NCBI GenBank assembly: GCA_023213395.1
Contig: CM041465.1
Location: 187,123,741-187,187,740, forward strand
DNA length: 64,000 nucleotides
Reading direction: 5' to 3'
DNA from: Cycas panzhihuaensis
Taxonomy: Eukaryota > Cycadophyta
The first letter of the stretch is position 1; each line of letters begins with the position of its first letter. This document shows positions 27,470 through 38,472 of this stretch, in pieces. A program made the position numbers and the translations under genes. The notes beneath the pieces are model-generated. The model saw only the letters and a list, made by a program, of their open reading frames with translations. It was not told where the DNA came from and searched no databases.

Positions 27470-28260
27470 AGGAATTCAATAAATTATGCCTTAATGGAAC
27501 ATGTTCTTGATACTCTTGAGCCTTCCATATTTGAGGAGGTAGTTATAAATGAAACATGGAAAGTTATCATTGACAAAGAAATGAACTCTATCATAAAAAT
27601 TAACATATGGGAGCTCATAGAATTGCCATCTAGTAAGAAGTTGATTGATTGTTGATGGCTTTATAAAACCAAGTTTCATGCCAATGGCTCTATTGAGTGT
27701 CATAAAGCTCAATTGGTAGCAAAAATATTTAAACAATAAGAGGTGATAAACTATGAAGAAACTTTTGCTCTTATAGCTAATATGACTACATTCTATATGG
27801 TAATGTCACTTGCAACAAGATTTAGATGGCTCATGTATCAGATGGATGTGAAGAGTGCCTTCCTTAATGGAGAGGTTATAGAAGAAGTTTTTCTGAGATA
27901 AAATCACAACTATGTTATTTTAGAAAAAGAACACCTAGTTTATAAACTTAAGAAACCTATTTATAGACTTAAGTAGGCACCTTATGCCTGGTATGCCAAA
28001 ATTAATGCCTTTTTCGTAGTACATAGAGTTATTCATTCATCCTTTAATCCTAATCTTTATTTTTAAATTTAGAACAATTTAATCACTATTATTGTTCTTT
28101 ATGTAGATGACTTGGTAATCATAGGGATTGATAATGAAGAAATAGCTTGTCTCTAGTATAAACTCAAAAGTAACTTTGAGAGGATTAACCTTGGGTTGCT
28201 TTATTATTTCCTTAGTATTAAGGTGTGGTAGGAACCTAAATGCATATTTCTATCAGAATC
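27470..28260 (+). pseudogene. TE-5 reverse transcriptase remnant
   Basis: Copia RVT_2 landmarks: a WKVIIDKEMNSI segment, LYKTKFHANG, QMDVKSAFLNGEV and FLYVDDLVIIG-like LYVDDLVIIG, with the catalytic YVDD intact at 28100-28111. Stops remain, for example the TGA in the former CRW-type segment near 27653 and a TAG before the YVDD box. Confidence 0.92.
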
Positions 28261-28559
28261 TAAGTATGCAAATGAACTCCTACAATGATTTAGAATGAGC
28301 AACTATAAACCTTCTCTTACATCAATAAAAATAGGGACTAAGCTCACATTATATAAACAAGACAAGCCTTTTGATCCTACTTGATACCAACAGCTAGTAG
28401 GAAGTTTGATTTATCTCACTCACACTTTCTCAAATATCTCATATGCATTTAGGATTTGCTATAGATATATGTCACAACTTAAGGCATCTCATTAGAAAGC
28501 TATTATAAGAATTCTCAGGTATATTTGTGACACACTTCAATTTAGCCTTAACTACAACT

Positions 28560-29035
28560 ATGCAAATACTCTTATTCTAAAAGGATTTATAGATGCTAAC
28601 TAGATTGGGTCCTATGACTCTTACCACTCCACTTCAGGATATTGCTTTGATATGAACTTAGTTGTATTTTCTTAGACCTATACGAAACAACCCATTATTA
28701 CTCTCTCCTCCATGAAAGTCTAGTATAAAGTAGTAGTTCATGCTACTACATAGGTTATTTGACTTGAAAGGATTCTTATAGGACTTAGTCTTGAGCAAAA
28801 TCAAGCTACTATTCTATACTATGACAATCAAAGTGCATTGAAGATGATAAAGAATACTATTTTCCATTCTAGAACAAAACATATTAAGTTCCACGATCAC
28901 TTCATCCATGAATATGTGCAAAACAGAGAAGTTGATCTAGTGTATCAACCTATAAAGGATCAAGTTGTAGACATCTTCACTAAAGCACTTGGTAAACCAA
29001 AGTTTAAAAGATTTTAGCATGAACTTAGCATCAAA
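28560..29035 (+). pseudogene. TE-5 RNase H remnant
   Basis: Shows DANxIGSYDSYHSTSGYCF-type residues, then FHSRTKHIKFHDHFIHEY and VVDIFTKALGKPKFKRF, the standard C-terminal end of copia polyproteins. Several TAG codons replace glutamine or tryptophan. It ends 30 bases before the polypurine tract. Confidence 0.92.
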
Positions 29036-29062
29036 ATAAATAAAGATATTATTAAGGGAGGG

Positions 29063-29447
29063 TGTTAAAGCTATAATAATATCTTCTTATATAAATGTAC
29101 CTTTATACCATCTTTGTATTAATGTATAATTAAATTATATTATAAAATTATATCAGGTCCATCCCTTACTAAATAATGGGCCAATTGTATTAGACCATTA
29201 TGTCGACTGATTATGTAATCTTATGAGGTGCTTTAAGACTTATAAATATTGCTTGAACCCTCCCTCATGTATGTGAAATTTTTTGTAGCTAAGCAAAACT
29301 ATGCTAGAATAAAGTCTAAAGGCGATAATCAATTTGCCCTTTCTTTTCTAATCAATTAATTTAGTTTGAATAGTTTATTTACTATGTTTAATTTATTTTT
29401 TGCATTCCAAGAGAACTATTTTAGATTCTATTCTTTTAGTTTTCATA
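29063..29447 (+). repeat. TE-5 3' LTR
   Basis: 385 bp, starting TGTTAAAG and ending CATA (CACA in the 5' copy), preceded by the polypurine tract AAGGGAGGG at 29054-29062 and followed by the target duplication AAATC. Confidence 0.93.
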
Positions 29448-29452
29448 AAATC

Positions 29453-30332
29453 TTTAATTGTTAATAGGTTCACCATTGTTGAGTGGCTAACATACATGAT
29501 TTGAGAGTTTATTGATGCATATAAGCTATTAGTAAGTACATAAACTAAGCTTATTGAGAGTTTAAAACCCTCATTGAAGATAGATGGAGGTTTAGGCATC
29601 TAATATGGCGATTCAAGCATGTTTTCCCTTTATTTTAGTAAGATTTTTTAAGTTTTGTACCTATTGGAAAGGTTCCATAGTATACACAATGTAGATTTAC
29701 TGTTAAATTTATTACTCATGGCTTATTGTAGCAAAAGAAAATGACCCCAAGCTTTATTTTAACATTAGGCATTCTTGTTGTTTTGTGGGAAATTTTCTTG
29801 ATGAGATGAGCTTATTTCTCATTATTTTTTAGTTGTATTATATAAATTTAAGATTATTTTAATGATTTATAGCCTCAGTTTGTGAGAAAATTCATTTTAC
29901 TATTTATTTTTGCATAGACAATCTCCATTCTTTAGTAGTATTTTTTTTCTCTATGTTTATAATACTATTTCTCATGATCTATGCTTTAAGAAGGGTTGTC
30001 AAATAGTGTAGATCACATATATGTATTTATATTTACATTATACTAAATATTTATCCTATAAGTTAGTTTATAAGCTCCTCTTTTATTTTATTGGTTGTGT
30101 GCCATTCAATGCTCTCCTCTGTGAAACTTTCTTTTTTAAGATAATTTTAACATAAGGTATTATTAGTGTATTAAATTATTTTTAAAACCTTTTTGAGGTC
30201 CATCAAGCCTTTGAATAGGTCATGTGGGCTAACTTAAAAGGGGCCAAAAACCATAAATTTTTACCTTTTTTGATTTGTAAAATACTATATTATTGAAAAG
30301 CTTAATATCTTCCTTATATAAAGTTAAAATTT
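29453..30332. other. Possible TE-4 interior, middle piece
   Basis: AT-rich. The only notable frame is a 68-codon minus-strand one at 29393-29599 that overlaps the TE-5 LTR end, so it is probably chance. The five bases AGTTA at 30333-30337 are the left target duplication of TE-6. Confidence 0.4.
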
Positions 30333-30337
30333 AGTTA

Positions 30338-30809
30338 TGTTGGGGTTAATGATCATCATCTCACTCCCACCTTCCAATCAGAAATGCACACCTCACTCTC
30401 ACCAATTTACAAATGTAGGTGTTCACATGTAAAGGTAAGTATAAGGTAAGCTTAAGTTGATTTGATTTAATTTGAGTTAGGTTCATTTGAGTTAAGTTAA
30501 GTTATATTTTATTATTGTTTAAATTTTAGGTATTAAGGAGTTTACCTCCTCAAAACTATATATTTAGAGGGATGTGCAACCCTGGTGTCTTTAGACACTG
30601 CCTACTTTTAGACATTTATAATGATCTCTTTCCAACAATAGGTTGAATATAAAGGATTATGTGTTTTATGTTACAATGGAATGAGTTTTAATTATGTGCT
30701 TATGTTCTACCCTGTTCTCCATCATTTTAGTTCTTTCATTTGGTATCAGAGCTTGGTTTAGCTCCTTCATCTGGTATCAGAGCCATTTGGGCTTGCATCT
30801 TTTCCTACA
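30338..30809 (+). repeat. TE-6 5' LTR
   Basis: Starts TGTTGGGGTTAATG and ends CCTACA. A TATA-like CTATATATTTAGAG at about 30556 is kept in both LTRs and is the likely promoter. Near its end the LTR includes two primer-site-like sequences (30741 and about 30773), before the actual site at 30812. Confidence 0.92.
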
Positions 30810-30811
30810 TT

Positions 30812-30823
30812 TGGTAATAGAGC
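30812..30823 (+). promoter_or_regulatory. TE-6 primer binding site
   Basis: TGGTAATAGAGC lies two bases after the LTR end. It is the third in a row of TGGTATCAGAGC-like sequences (30741, about 30773, 30812); only this one lies outside the repeated LTR, which the target duplication supports. Confidence 0.75.
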
Positions 30824-30949
30824 AGGGATTACTGGACTGTTGAAAGTTTTTTTTGAGAAGAAAGAAGATTTATTAGCATCTGCAGTAGATTTACTCATAA
30901 CAAGTAAATATTGGTTATATTTATCTTATATAAAGTTTTTAAAGTAGAT

Positions 30950-31700
30950 TCTTATATTTTTTATCAGATATTTGATTATTCTTGATCTATACTTATGAAA
31001 TAACAAATATTTTTTAGATATTTTTTCATATACTGCGTGAGCATAAATTAATTAGTAAGTATTCAAGATTTTATCACTCTACAGAGTTTTTATTAATAAG
31101 ATCTACTTATTTTATCAAATATTTAACCATTTCTGGCATATTTAATCTATTTATTCAATATATTTTTAGATCTGTATAAAAGCATAACCGCAATCAATAT
31201 TTATTTAAGTTTTCTTTAGATCTATGCTATATACTCTTTAAATCTGCATATTTTATCAAATATTTGACCATTTTTTGGTTTATTTTATTTATATATTCAA
31301 TATTTACTTAAGATCTATAATATTTTCTTTAGATCTGCAATATTTTCTTCAGATCTATAATATTTTCTTTAGATCTATAATATTTTCTTCAGATCTGTAA
31401 TATTTTCTTCATATCTGTAATATTTTCTTCAGATGTGCAATATTTTCTTTAGATCTGTAATATTTTCTTTAGATCTACAATATTTTCTTTATATCTATAA
31501 TATTTTCTTCAGATCTATAATATTTTCTTAAGATCTATGCAATATTTACTTTAGATCTACATATTTTATTATATATTTGACTATTTTTTGCATCTTTGAT
31601 CTATTTATTCAAGTTTTTCTTTCAGATCTGTGTAAGTTTTGGTGCATATTCAGCCTAACAAGCCTCTTGGAGAAGTTATACTACAATAAATCCATTTACT
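30950..31700 (+). repeat. Longer degenerate repeat around the 20-bp array
   Basis: A segment beginning TATTTTATCAAATATTTGACC recurs near 31109, 31250 and 31562, with an older form near 30956. The spacing is about 140-150 bp until the 20-bp array lengthens the last interval. Each copy continues through a TTTGATCTATTTATTCAA-like part to an AGATCTG core, so the 20-bp array grew from one end of this larger unit. Confidence 0.65.
31311..31550 (+). repeat. 20-bp tandem array with AGATCT cores
   Basis: Twelve back-to-back units with an exact 20-base period, consensus AGATCTATAATATTTTCTTY. The palindrome AGATCT is intact in nine units; 31411 and 31491 read ATATCT and 31431 reads AGATGT. No indel breaks the period. 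It lies in the TE-6 leader. Confidence 0.97.
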
Positions 31701-31789
31701 GGAAGAATCTGAATTCTATTTTCTGCAAATCTACCACAACTGCATTACTAGGTTCTTCTTCCTTTTATTTTCAGATTTAAACATATATA

Positions 31790-32734
31790 TGTTCTCATGT
31801 ATTTGATATATCTTCTCCTATATATTTGAAAGATTTTAGATACAAATATATATACATTTTATTTATTTGATATATTTTCTTTAATATATTTTAAAAAAAT
31901 ATCTAGTTTTATTTGTGGCTCCATTGAATCACTAGATTTTTCATGTTTTTCTATATAAATATAATTCTTTTTGAAATATCTCTTCCATAATATACATTTT
32001 GTATGAAGGTTATTCTTTTTTAACTAAAAAAAACTCAACACTTTTGTCATCTTTCCTTATTTTGGAATAAACTCATAAGAATAGACTGCATCATTTCTTT
32101 AAGCAATCCTTCAAAGAGTGACTATATGAACCACAATTAAAACCCCTAGAATTTGGACTCTTTCTTCTACATGTTACTATAGATCCTCTTATAATCCAAA
32201 CCCTTGAACTCATCTTTTGTCGTGTTTGATCTATCCTCTTCTCGCTGCAAAAATTAGGGTGACATACGTTCTAACAGAAATGATTAAGGAGTAGATTCTA
32301 GCCATGAAAGTGCATTGTCCTCTCCTTGTATTGCTACTCTACACCTTGTTGCTCTCCCCTCTATCATAGCCTTTCGGATGCTCTCCCATACCACCAATAC
32401 AAAACACCCCTTCTTCATGAAGGCTTAGAAGCCCCCTTTCAAGAATTTTAGAAATTACTTCTTGAGCTGTAAGACCTGTTTTCCTAGCTTACAAGAATAC
32501 TTAATAAATTGAGAAGAGAAGGGTCTCAATTGGCTAATTTACCAGATGATCAGGAGAATGCTATTTTGTGGAGCAGCTTCTGATGATGCTTCTATTAATT
32601 ATAGCCTAACTTCTATTGTAGTTCCATCTTCACTACAATCTACACAGTTCCACTTGAAGTTTAACACATATTTATTAATCAACATTCTCTTTGATAATAA
32701 AGCTAAAGTTTACACATAGAAGATAAGCCAACAA
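31790..32734. other. TE-6 interior without recognised gene
   Basis: 31790-32050 is very AT-rich. 32050-32734 has a more gene-like base composition and may be further captured host DNA continuous with the antisense fragment to its right, but no exon could be read with confidence. Confidence 0.4.
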
Positions 32735-33420
32735 TTAATCAAGCAAAAAAAATTCTATTGTACTAATAGATCTTGTATGTAAGTGCCTCTTCCTGCTATG
32801 CCAAGTTTGAGGTACATTATCCTTTTCTTCTTCAACTTGTATCTTTCTTTCAACATGTCCATCTATATCTTTTGACGATGAACTATAGTCTAAATGCATT
32901 TTCATTCTAGTTTTGACCTTGATTGATAAGAATTTACCAAAATCAACTTCTCTAGCTCTTAAGTTGAAAGAATAGGTCCTTAGCCCTCTCCTTTTAGAAC
33001 GTGCCTTATCTAAAGACCCCACAAATTTCCTCTTCCTACTATCCAAAACATTGCTAATTGAACCTGATTTCTTCCCAGAACCTGAAACGTTCTTATCTCT
33101 GACTTTCCAAATAGTACCCTTCTTATAAATAACTTTCTCAACTTTCCACGCTGGGATGCTTATATCAATGAGAGTAACCTTGGTACATGAATATGAAGAA
33201 ATATCAAGTCTATGCCCATTCTTATATGTGTTATCAACATTAGCTTTCTTCTCTTATTGCTCTGATCCATTTCTAAGGGAACAAGAAGAGAAGACTCTGA
33301 GGGAGTCAGAGAAGAAATTGGTTGTGTGATAGTGCATTCGCCATTCTCGGGCCACGTGATAGTGCATTTGTTATTCTTAGGCTGCATGACAGTGCATTCA
33401 CCATTCTCCCCCCCTTCATG
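32735..33420 (-). pseudogene. Host-like gene fragment captured in TE-6, antisense
   Basis: The minus strand is open for about 150 codons (33230 to 32735) and joins, after one frameshift near 33235, an upstream frame reaching 33420. Readable pieces include CTKVTLIDISIPAWKVEKV, YKKGTIWKVRDK and SRKRKFVGSLDKARSKRRG. The product is basic, lysine/arginine-rich and hydrophilic, with several KR clusters suggesting a nuclear protein. A short motif like NGECTIT is repeated at the N-terminal end. It has no retrotransposon motif and lies antisense to TE-6. The parent family was not identified; the LIDxSxPxWKxEK pattern feels like a plant-specific protein, but I cannot name it. Confidence 0.55.
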
Positions 33421-33853
33421 TCACAACGCTGCTAAATTTAGCTGCTACTAAAAGATCCTCACTGCTTCTCAATAGTCTTAACGAAAGTGAAAGATGTACA
33501 ACTAATAACTCCTAGATTGAATTACTTCGTAATTTAAAAATTCAAACATTTGCAGCAGATCAAATTAAGTAAAGGGCTGTTGTCGAAGAGCAATCAAATT
33601 GAGAATTCAATGATTAAAATTATTGTGAATTTGTAGACCCCGTAGCTGTTATCTATTTCGTGATAGTAGGCACAATGGTGGCACATCATAGTTACGCAGC
33701 GATGACGTTCTAAGTTTTTTATTATTTTTTTATAAAGGTTTCAAAACATTAAATTTTATTATATAAAAGTTAAATTCCAGGGTTAAAAGGGGTATAAGCC
33801 CCCTTAAGACTTAGCCCTTAGTCATAAGACCTCTCCACGTGACCATTAACTTT
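33421..33853. other. TE-6 interior left of TE-7
   Basis: No recognised domain. Possibly the upstream part of the captured fragment, since the base composition around 33600-33700 resembles it. The bases ATTTC at 33854-33858 are the left target duplication of TE-7. Confidence 0.4.
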
Positions 33854-33858
33854 ATTTC

Positions 33859-34208
33859 TAATGGAGCTAGAGGAGTAGAGCATGACTTTAGAATGAGAGC
33901 ATTTTGAGTATAATGGTGATTTCTGATAGTTGGCAATGTTAAGAAAAACACCTAGGAGGTATTCTCATCCCTTAAATAATGAATTTCGGGGAGGTGTCGA
34001 GCACTATCACCTTATCTGCACATTAACCAATGTAAATTCAAAATATATTAAAAAATTAATAATAATAAATGAAATGCATACCTCAAGAAAGTGGTGTTAG
34101 GTCTAGGCAGCTGTTGAGTGGCTCAAGGTGCCTTAGGGGCCCTCAAAGGTGGCTTTGAGGGGCCCTGAGCACCTAGGTGCACTTACCACATTGGGATTAT
34201 TCCCAATA
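33859..34208 (-). repeat. TE-7 3' LTR
   Basis: 350 bp, no indel against 57391-57740 and about 87 per cent identical by eye, mostly transitions. In element orientation it starts TATTGGGAATAATC (TG changed to TA). The polypurine tract GGGGGAGAA lies just outside it at 34209-34217 on the minus strand. Confidence 0.95.
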
Positions 34209-34229
34209 TTCTCCCCCATAAGCCCAATG

Positions 34230-35720
34230 TGTACAACTCCCAAATTGTCTCTAAATTTGTCAAATTTGATTTTTCCCAAAGCCTTTGTAAAAATATCTAC
34301 TGTTTGATTTTCTGTGCTGCAATAAGTCAACTCTATCTCATCTTCTTGTACAAGTTCCTTAATGAAATGGTGTTGAGTTTTAATATGTTTTGTTCTTCCA
34401 TAGAATACTGGAATTTTGGCCATTTGAATAGTGCTTTGATTGTCACACCAAATTCTAGTAGGACCTTGTTGTTTAATCTAAAAATCCTGTAAAAGTCTTC
34501 TTAACCAAATTGATTCACAAGCTCTTGATACTGCGGCTTTATACTCTGCTTCGACTATGGATAAGGAAACGATATTTTATTTCTTTGTACTCTAAGCTAC
34601 CACTGTTAAACCCATACTAAATACATAACCTATGGTAGATTTTCTATCATCGACATCACCGGCCCAATCTGAATCTGTGTAACCAGTTAACTAAAATTTA
34701 GATGTAGCTTTGTAGTATAACCTAAAATTTAGAGTCCCTTTAAGGTATCTAAGGATTCTTTTAGTATCTTGCCAATGAGATATCTTTGGATCCTGCATAA
34801 ATCTGGACATAACACTTACCGAATATGCTATATCAGGTCGAGTAGAAGTTAAATATATTAGGCTGCTAATAAGTTGTTTATAGAGAGTGGGATCAACCAA
34901 AGTTGAGTCATCTGTCTTAGGTAGTTTGATTTCAATTTCTGTTGGTATTGTCAGTGGTTTGTAATTTGTCATTTTGAATCTTTGTAGAAGATGTAATATA
35001 TATTTATGTTGAGAGATAAATATTCCTTATTTATCCTGCCAAACTTCCAATCCTAGGAAGTAATGCATAAGGCCTAAGTCTGTCATCTCAAATTCCTTAC
35101 AGATAACATCTTTAAATTGATTTAAAAGATGGCAGTCATTTCCAGTATAAATTAAATCATCCACATAGAGTCCTATAATCAATATCAAATTTCCCTTAAT
35201 TTGGGTGTATAGATTTGGATCTGCTTGAGATCTTTCAAACCCTTGATATTTAAGATAGTTGTCTATATGGGAATACTAAGTCCTAAGTGCTTGTTTTAGA
35301 CCATATAGTGCCTTCTTTAACTTGTACACTTTATTTTCTTACCCCCTGACTTCAAAACTAAGGGGTTGAGTGATATAGATATATTCTTTGATATAATCAT
35401 TTAAGAAAGCACTTTTTACATCCATTTGATAAACTTTTTAACCCATTTGGGCGGCTAAACTTATTATCATGCGAATAGATTCCATCCTAGTGACTGGGGT
35501 AAATGTTTCTGTATAGTCTATACCTTCTCTTTGAGCATATCCTTTAGCAACTAAACGAGCTTTATATTTATCAATGGAGCTATAAGAGTGGAACTTGGTT
35601 TTATAGACCCATTTGGTTCAAATAGCTTTCTTCTTTGGTGGTAAATCTACAAGTTCCCAAGTATCATTCTTAATGATGGACTCATATTCCTCTTTCATGG
35701 CCTTCTGCCAGCATTCATAT
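34230..35720 (-). pseudogene. TE-7 reverse transcriptase and RNase H
   Basis: Minus-strand reading runs from the RVT_2 start ([34 protein letters not shown]) through MDVKSAFLN and GLYVDDLIYTGND, with the catalytic YVDD at 35156-35167, to SSLIYLTSTRPDIAYSV and the RNase H (GYTDSDWAGDVDDRKST, IVEAEYKAAV, WCDNQSTIQMAK, TVDIFTKALGK). The acidic residues of RNase H (D, E, D) are present. Only a handful of stops occur, nearly all TAG at glutamine or tryptophan positions, for example after TSKF at about 34690. The last frame runs into the LTR. Confidence 0.93.
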
Positions 35721-35989
35721 TATTTGGCCTCATCAAAGGTTTGAGGATCATGAATTTTGAGTAGCTTGCTCATTAGGGCAAAGTTAACCTTTTGTGAGCA
35801 TGTAGATCTTCTATTGTTATCCAATATATTTCCTAAGTCATGGTTGCGTTGAACCCATTTGGATAGATGTTGTGATGGAGGTTGGGATGATGTTTCTTCC
35901 CTAGTAGGTTCATGAATATTTCTCCACATAAGAGACACATATTTGGATTTATTTGATATGGCAAATCTAATAGCAATATCCTTCTATTA

Positions 35990-36555
35990 TTCTTGATTAT
36001 TTTGGTAGTAGTTGTCTTCTTAAAATTTGACATCCCTACTCACTATAATTTTTCTGGATTTTGGATCATAAACTTTGTAGGATTTTGACAATTCACTATA
36101 TCCAATAAAGATACATTTTACACTATGGTCATCCAATTTAGTTCTTCTTTGGTCAGGAACATGGGCATATGCTAAATATCCAAATACCCTAAGATGATGT
36201 ATACTTGGTTTATAATCGGTCCATGCTTCTTTTGGAGTTTTCCACCTAAGTGCTTTGGTGGAACATATATTAAGTAGGTAGATGACTGTATGAACTGCTT
36301 CAGCCTAAAATTCATGGCCCAAGTTTTTATCTTTAAACATATATTGTGCCATTTCTACGATAGTTCTATTTTTCCTTTCTGCTACACCATTTTGCTGTGG
36401 GGTGTAGGGGTTAGTAAGTTGTCTCCTAATCCCATGACGGATACAATAATCCTTGAAAGTATTAGAGGTAAACTCTCCCCCATTATCTGATCTTAGAGAA
36501 AGGATATGATATCCAGTTTGTCGCTCAACGAAGGTTTTGAAGTCAACAAAGTGGT
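35990..36555 (-). pseudogene. TE-7 integrase, 3' half
   Basis: Begins at the TE-8 junction with HFVDFKTFVERQTGYHIL, then LRSDNGGEFTSNTF with the second aspartate and QQNGVAERKNRTIVEMA with the glutamate of the DDE triad, then the C-terminal VFGYLAYAHVPDQRRTKLD and CIFIGYSELSKSYKVYDP. The first half lies 14.4 kb away at 50910 onward. About a dozen codons between NTWV and HFVDF are missing at the junction. Confidence 0.93.
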
Positions 36556-37013
36556 TGTTTCCCAACTTCCGGGAATGGATACGGAATCACCGACTCAGGT
36601 AAGTACAGGTATGTTTCTCACCTTGTCATCGCTTTCTTTTGATGAGCGTTTGTTTGCATGTCTGCATGCTTGTGGCCTTGTAGACGACTCTACCTTTGTC
36701 TACACTTATTTTAGCCTATGACGACTATAGCAGGGGCACGCTTCCAGCAAGTGTGGCACCCTGGTGGCTACTCCACTTCCCGCATTCTGCCCCCCTCGCT
36801 CCAAGATCCACTCAGCTTGCGCCACCTCTGCCCGTGTGATGACCCATCATTGTTTGGTTGACTTGCCACACCGTTTGAGTCATATTTTTGCTCTTTTTGG
36901 ATCCGTTTGTTGGCTTGTTTACCCTTGGGTAGGTGTCTCAGCCCTCTATTAGCCCCTTTTGTCATCTAACCATAGCCTAGACTGGCTGGCTGGGCTTGTT
37001 TATGCCTCTGGGC

Positions 37014-37081
37014 TAATACCGCTGAGATTTTCGTGGTACCGCTGGAAAATCCGCGGTACCACGGATTTTGCGGCGGTATTA
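37014..37081. repeat. Branched palindrome with GGTACC centres in the TE-8 LTR
   Basis: An outer stem of nine pairs (TAATACCGC at 37014-37022, GCGGTATTA at 37073-37081) encloses a near-perfect 24-base palindrome at 37046-37069 (arms AAAATCCG and CGGATTTT, centre GGTACC, one mismatched pair) and a weaker GGTACC-centred one at 37025-37051 that shares an arm with it. As DNA or RNA this could form a branched fold. Confidence 0.8.
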
Positions 37082-38401
37082 CTATTCTAACTTATTTTTT
37101 AAAATCTGTCGTGGCAATTTCACATTTATTGTAAAACTGCCATGTGTCTCGCGACTTAACTCGCTCCCATCCGCGCCCTAATTGCTCACTTTAGGGTTTG
37201 GGTTGGGTACTTAAGTCATCATTTACTCATTTTTGATGACTTTTGGCTCACTTTTTCGATTGCTCCTTAAGGAAACCACGTTGTGCTCTGCTATTCTCTG
37301 CTGCCCTATTGCTGCTACCAGACCTGCATCTCTCCTCCAGTGTCCAACTCTCCTTCGGTGTGGCTAGGGCATCTTCCCAGCCCCTCACACAACTTGGAGA
37401 GGGCCCCTTGGAGAGATTTCAGTAGATTCTTGCCCCGGGCAGCCTTCAAGCGTTCCAAGTGTAGGTGTTCTTCCTCCAACTTCATTAGCAGGGTCCCAAA
37501 CCTGCTACACCATAATTTCTGGGCTGATTTCTCAGCCTCTCCTTACCAGCCCTTGGCTGAGGTAAGTACCTCTCATCTTCCTCTCAGGTATTCATTGATT
37601 TGAGTTGTTTCTCTTGTGCAATAGATGCCCTATCTTGCTTGTCTCTTTGCTTGTCTTTGTGAGGGTTGTTTTCCTCTTTATATTGGACTGTTTCACCCCT
37701 AGTATAGTGCCTCTTTACCTACGTTTGTTACTCAAGGCAACGGCACTGAGGGTTGACATATGGTTTGGGAGAGAGCTGGGTGGATTCTGCACCACCTTCC
37801 ACGCTCCTCAAGTGGCTTTAAGCCCCCCAAACCTTCCCTCTTGCCTCGTGCTGTCCTTAGCACTCAAACAAGGGTTTGTTGGCCCTCCCTTAGCTGCTGA
37901 AATTAGCGCTGTCACATGTTACAGTGCTGGTTTGAGGGCTTGGGCTTAGGTCCGGGCGACTCACATAAGTCCCGACCGCTTGTTCTTTGCCCAACTCTTT
38001 TCCTGGCAGCCCGATTTGCTCTCCACAGCACCTCGGCTTACCATAGGTCTTCTTTGGCTCCTTTCAACTCCCTTGCTACTATTTTCAACCATCTTTCTTA
38101 GCCTTACCCTCGCTGCCTTGTGGCTTTTGGGGGAGGTTAGGGTTGTTCTTTGCGGGAGGTGGGCCACTCCGAGGCTTACCAGTTACTTTCCTTTCGCTTT
38201 GGTTGTCCTCTTTTACATATTATCATCATTGCGTTGATGCTAACATATACGTGTTTAAGTTTATATTTGTATTACATAGATATGTATTGTTAGGATCTTA
38301 TCATTGCATGTTAGTACCCTTTCTCCGGGAAGGGGGAAGTCGCCATTTGCTCACAGGTACTTAAAGGGCGTGAAGGGTCTTTTCTGCTCATCCCGTTACC
38401 G

Positions 38402-38472
38402 GTAAGTGCTCCTATGCATGTTGTACTTTCATACTCCATTCATTACTAGTATTTGGTTTTTTTCTTTCCTTA
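38402..38472 (+). other. Possible small intron in the TE-8 LTR/leader
   Basis: A 71-base stretch begins with the donor GTAAGTGC after CCG and ends with a long pyrimidine tract and the acceptor TTCTTTCCTTAG. Both sites are close to plant consensus. It would be removed from the leader of element RNA. Prediction from sequence only. Confidence 0.4.

Larger units (their letters stand above)
22456..29447 (+). mobile_element. TE-5: full-length but dead Ty1/copia element
   Basis: About 7.0 kb with both LTRs (22456-22837 and 29063-29447), a primer site, gag, protease, integrase, reverse transcriptase, RNase H and a polypurine tract, in copia order. The target duplication AAATC is exact at 22451-22455 and 29448-29452. 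All reading frames carry stops. An unusually long leader of about 2 kb lies between primer site and gag. Confidence 0.95.

Noticed and set aside
34229-34492. Plus-strand frame over TE-7 RNase H
   Set aside because: Shadow of the well supported minus-strand copia polyprotein.
36556-36803. A short LTR of about 250 bp for TE-8
   Set aside because: No primer site follows 36803, while a good one lies at 39283. A truncated 3' LTR explains the short match better, though it is not proven.
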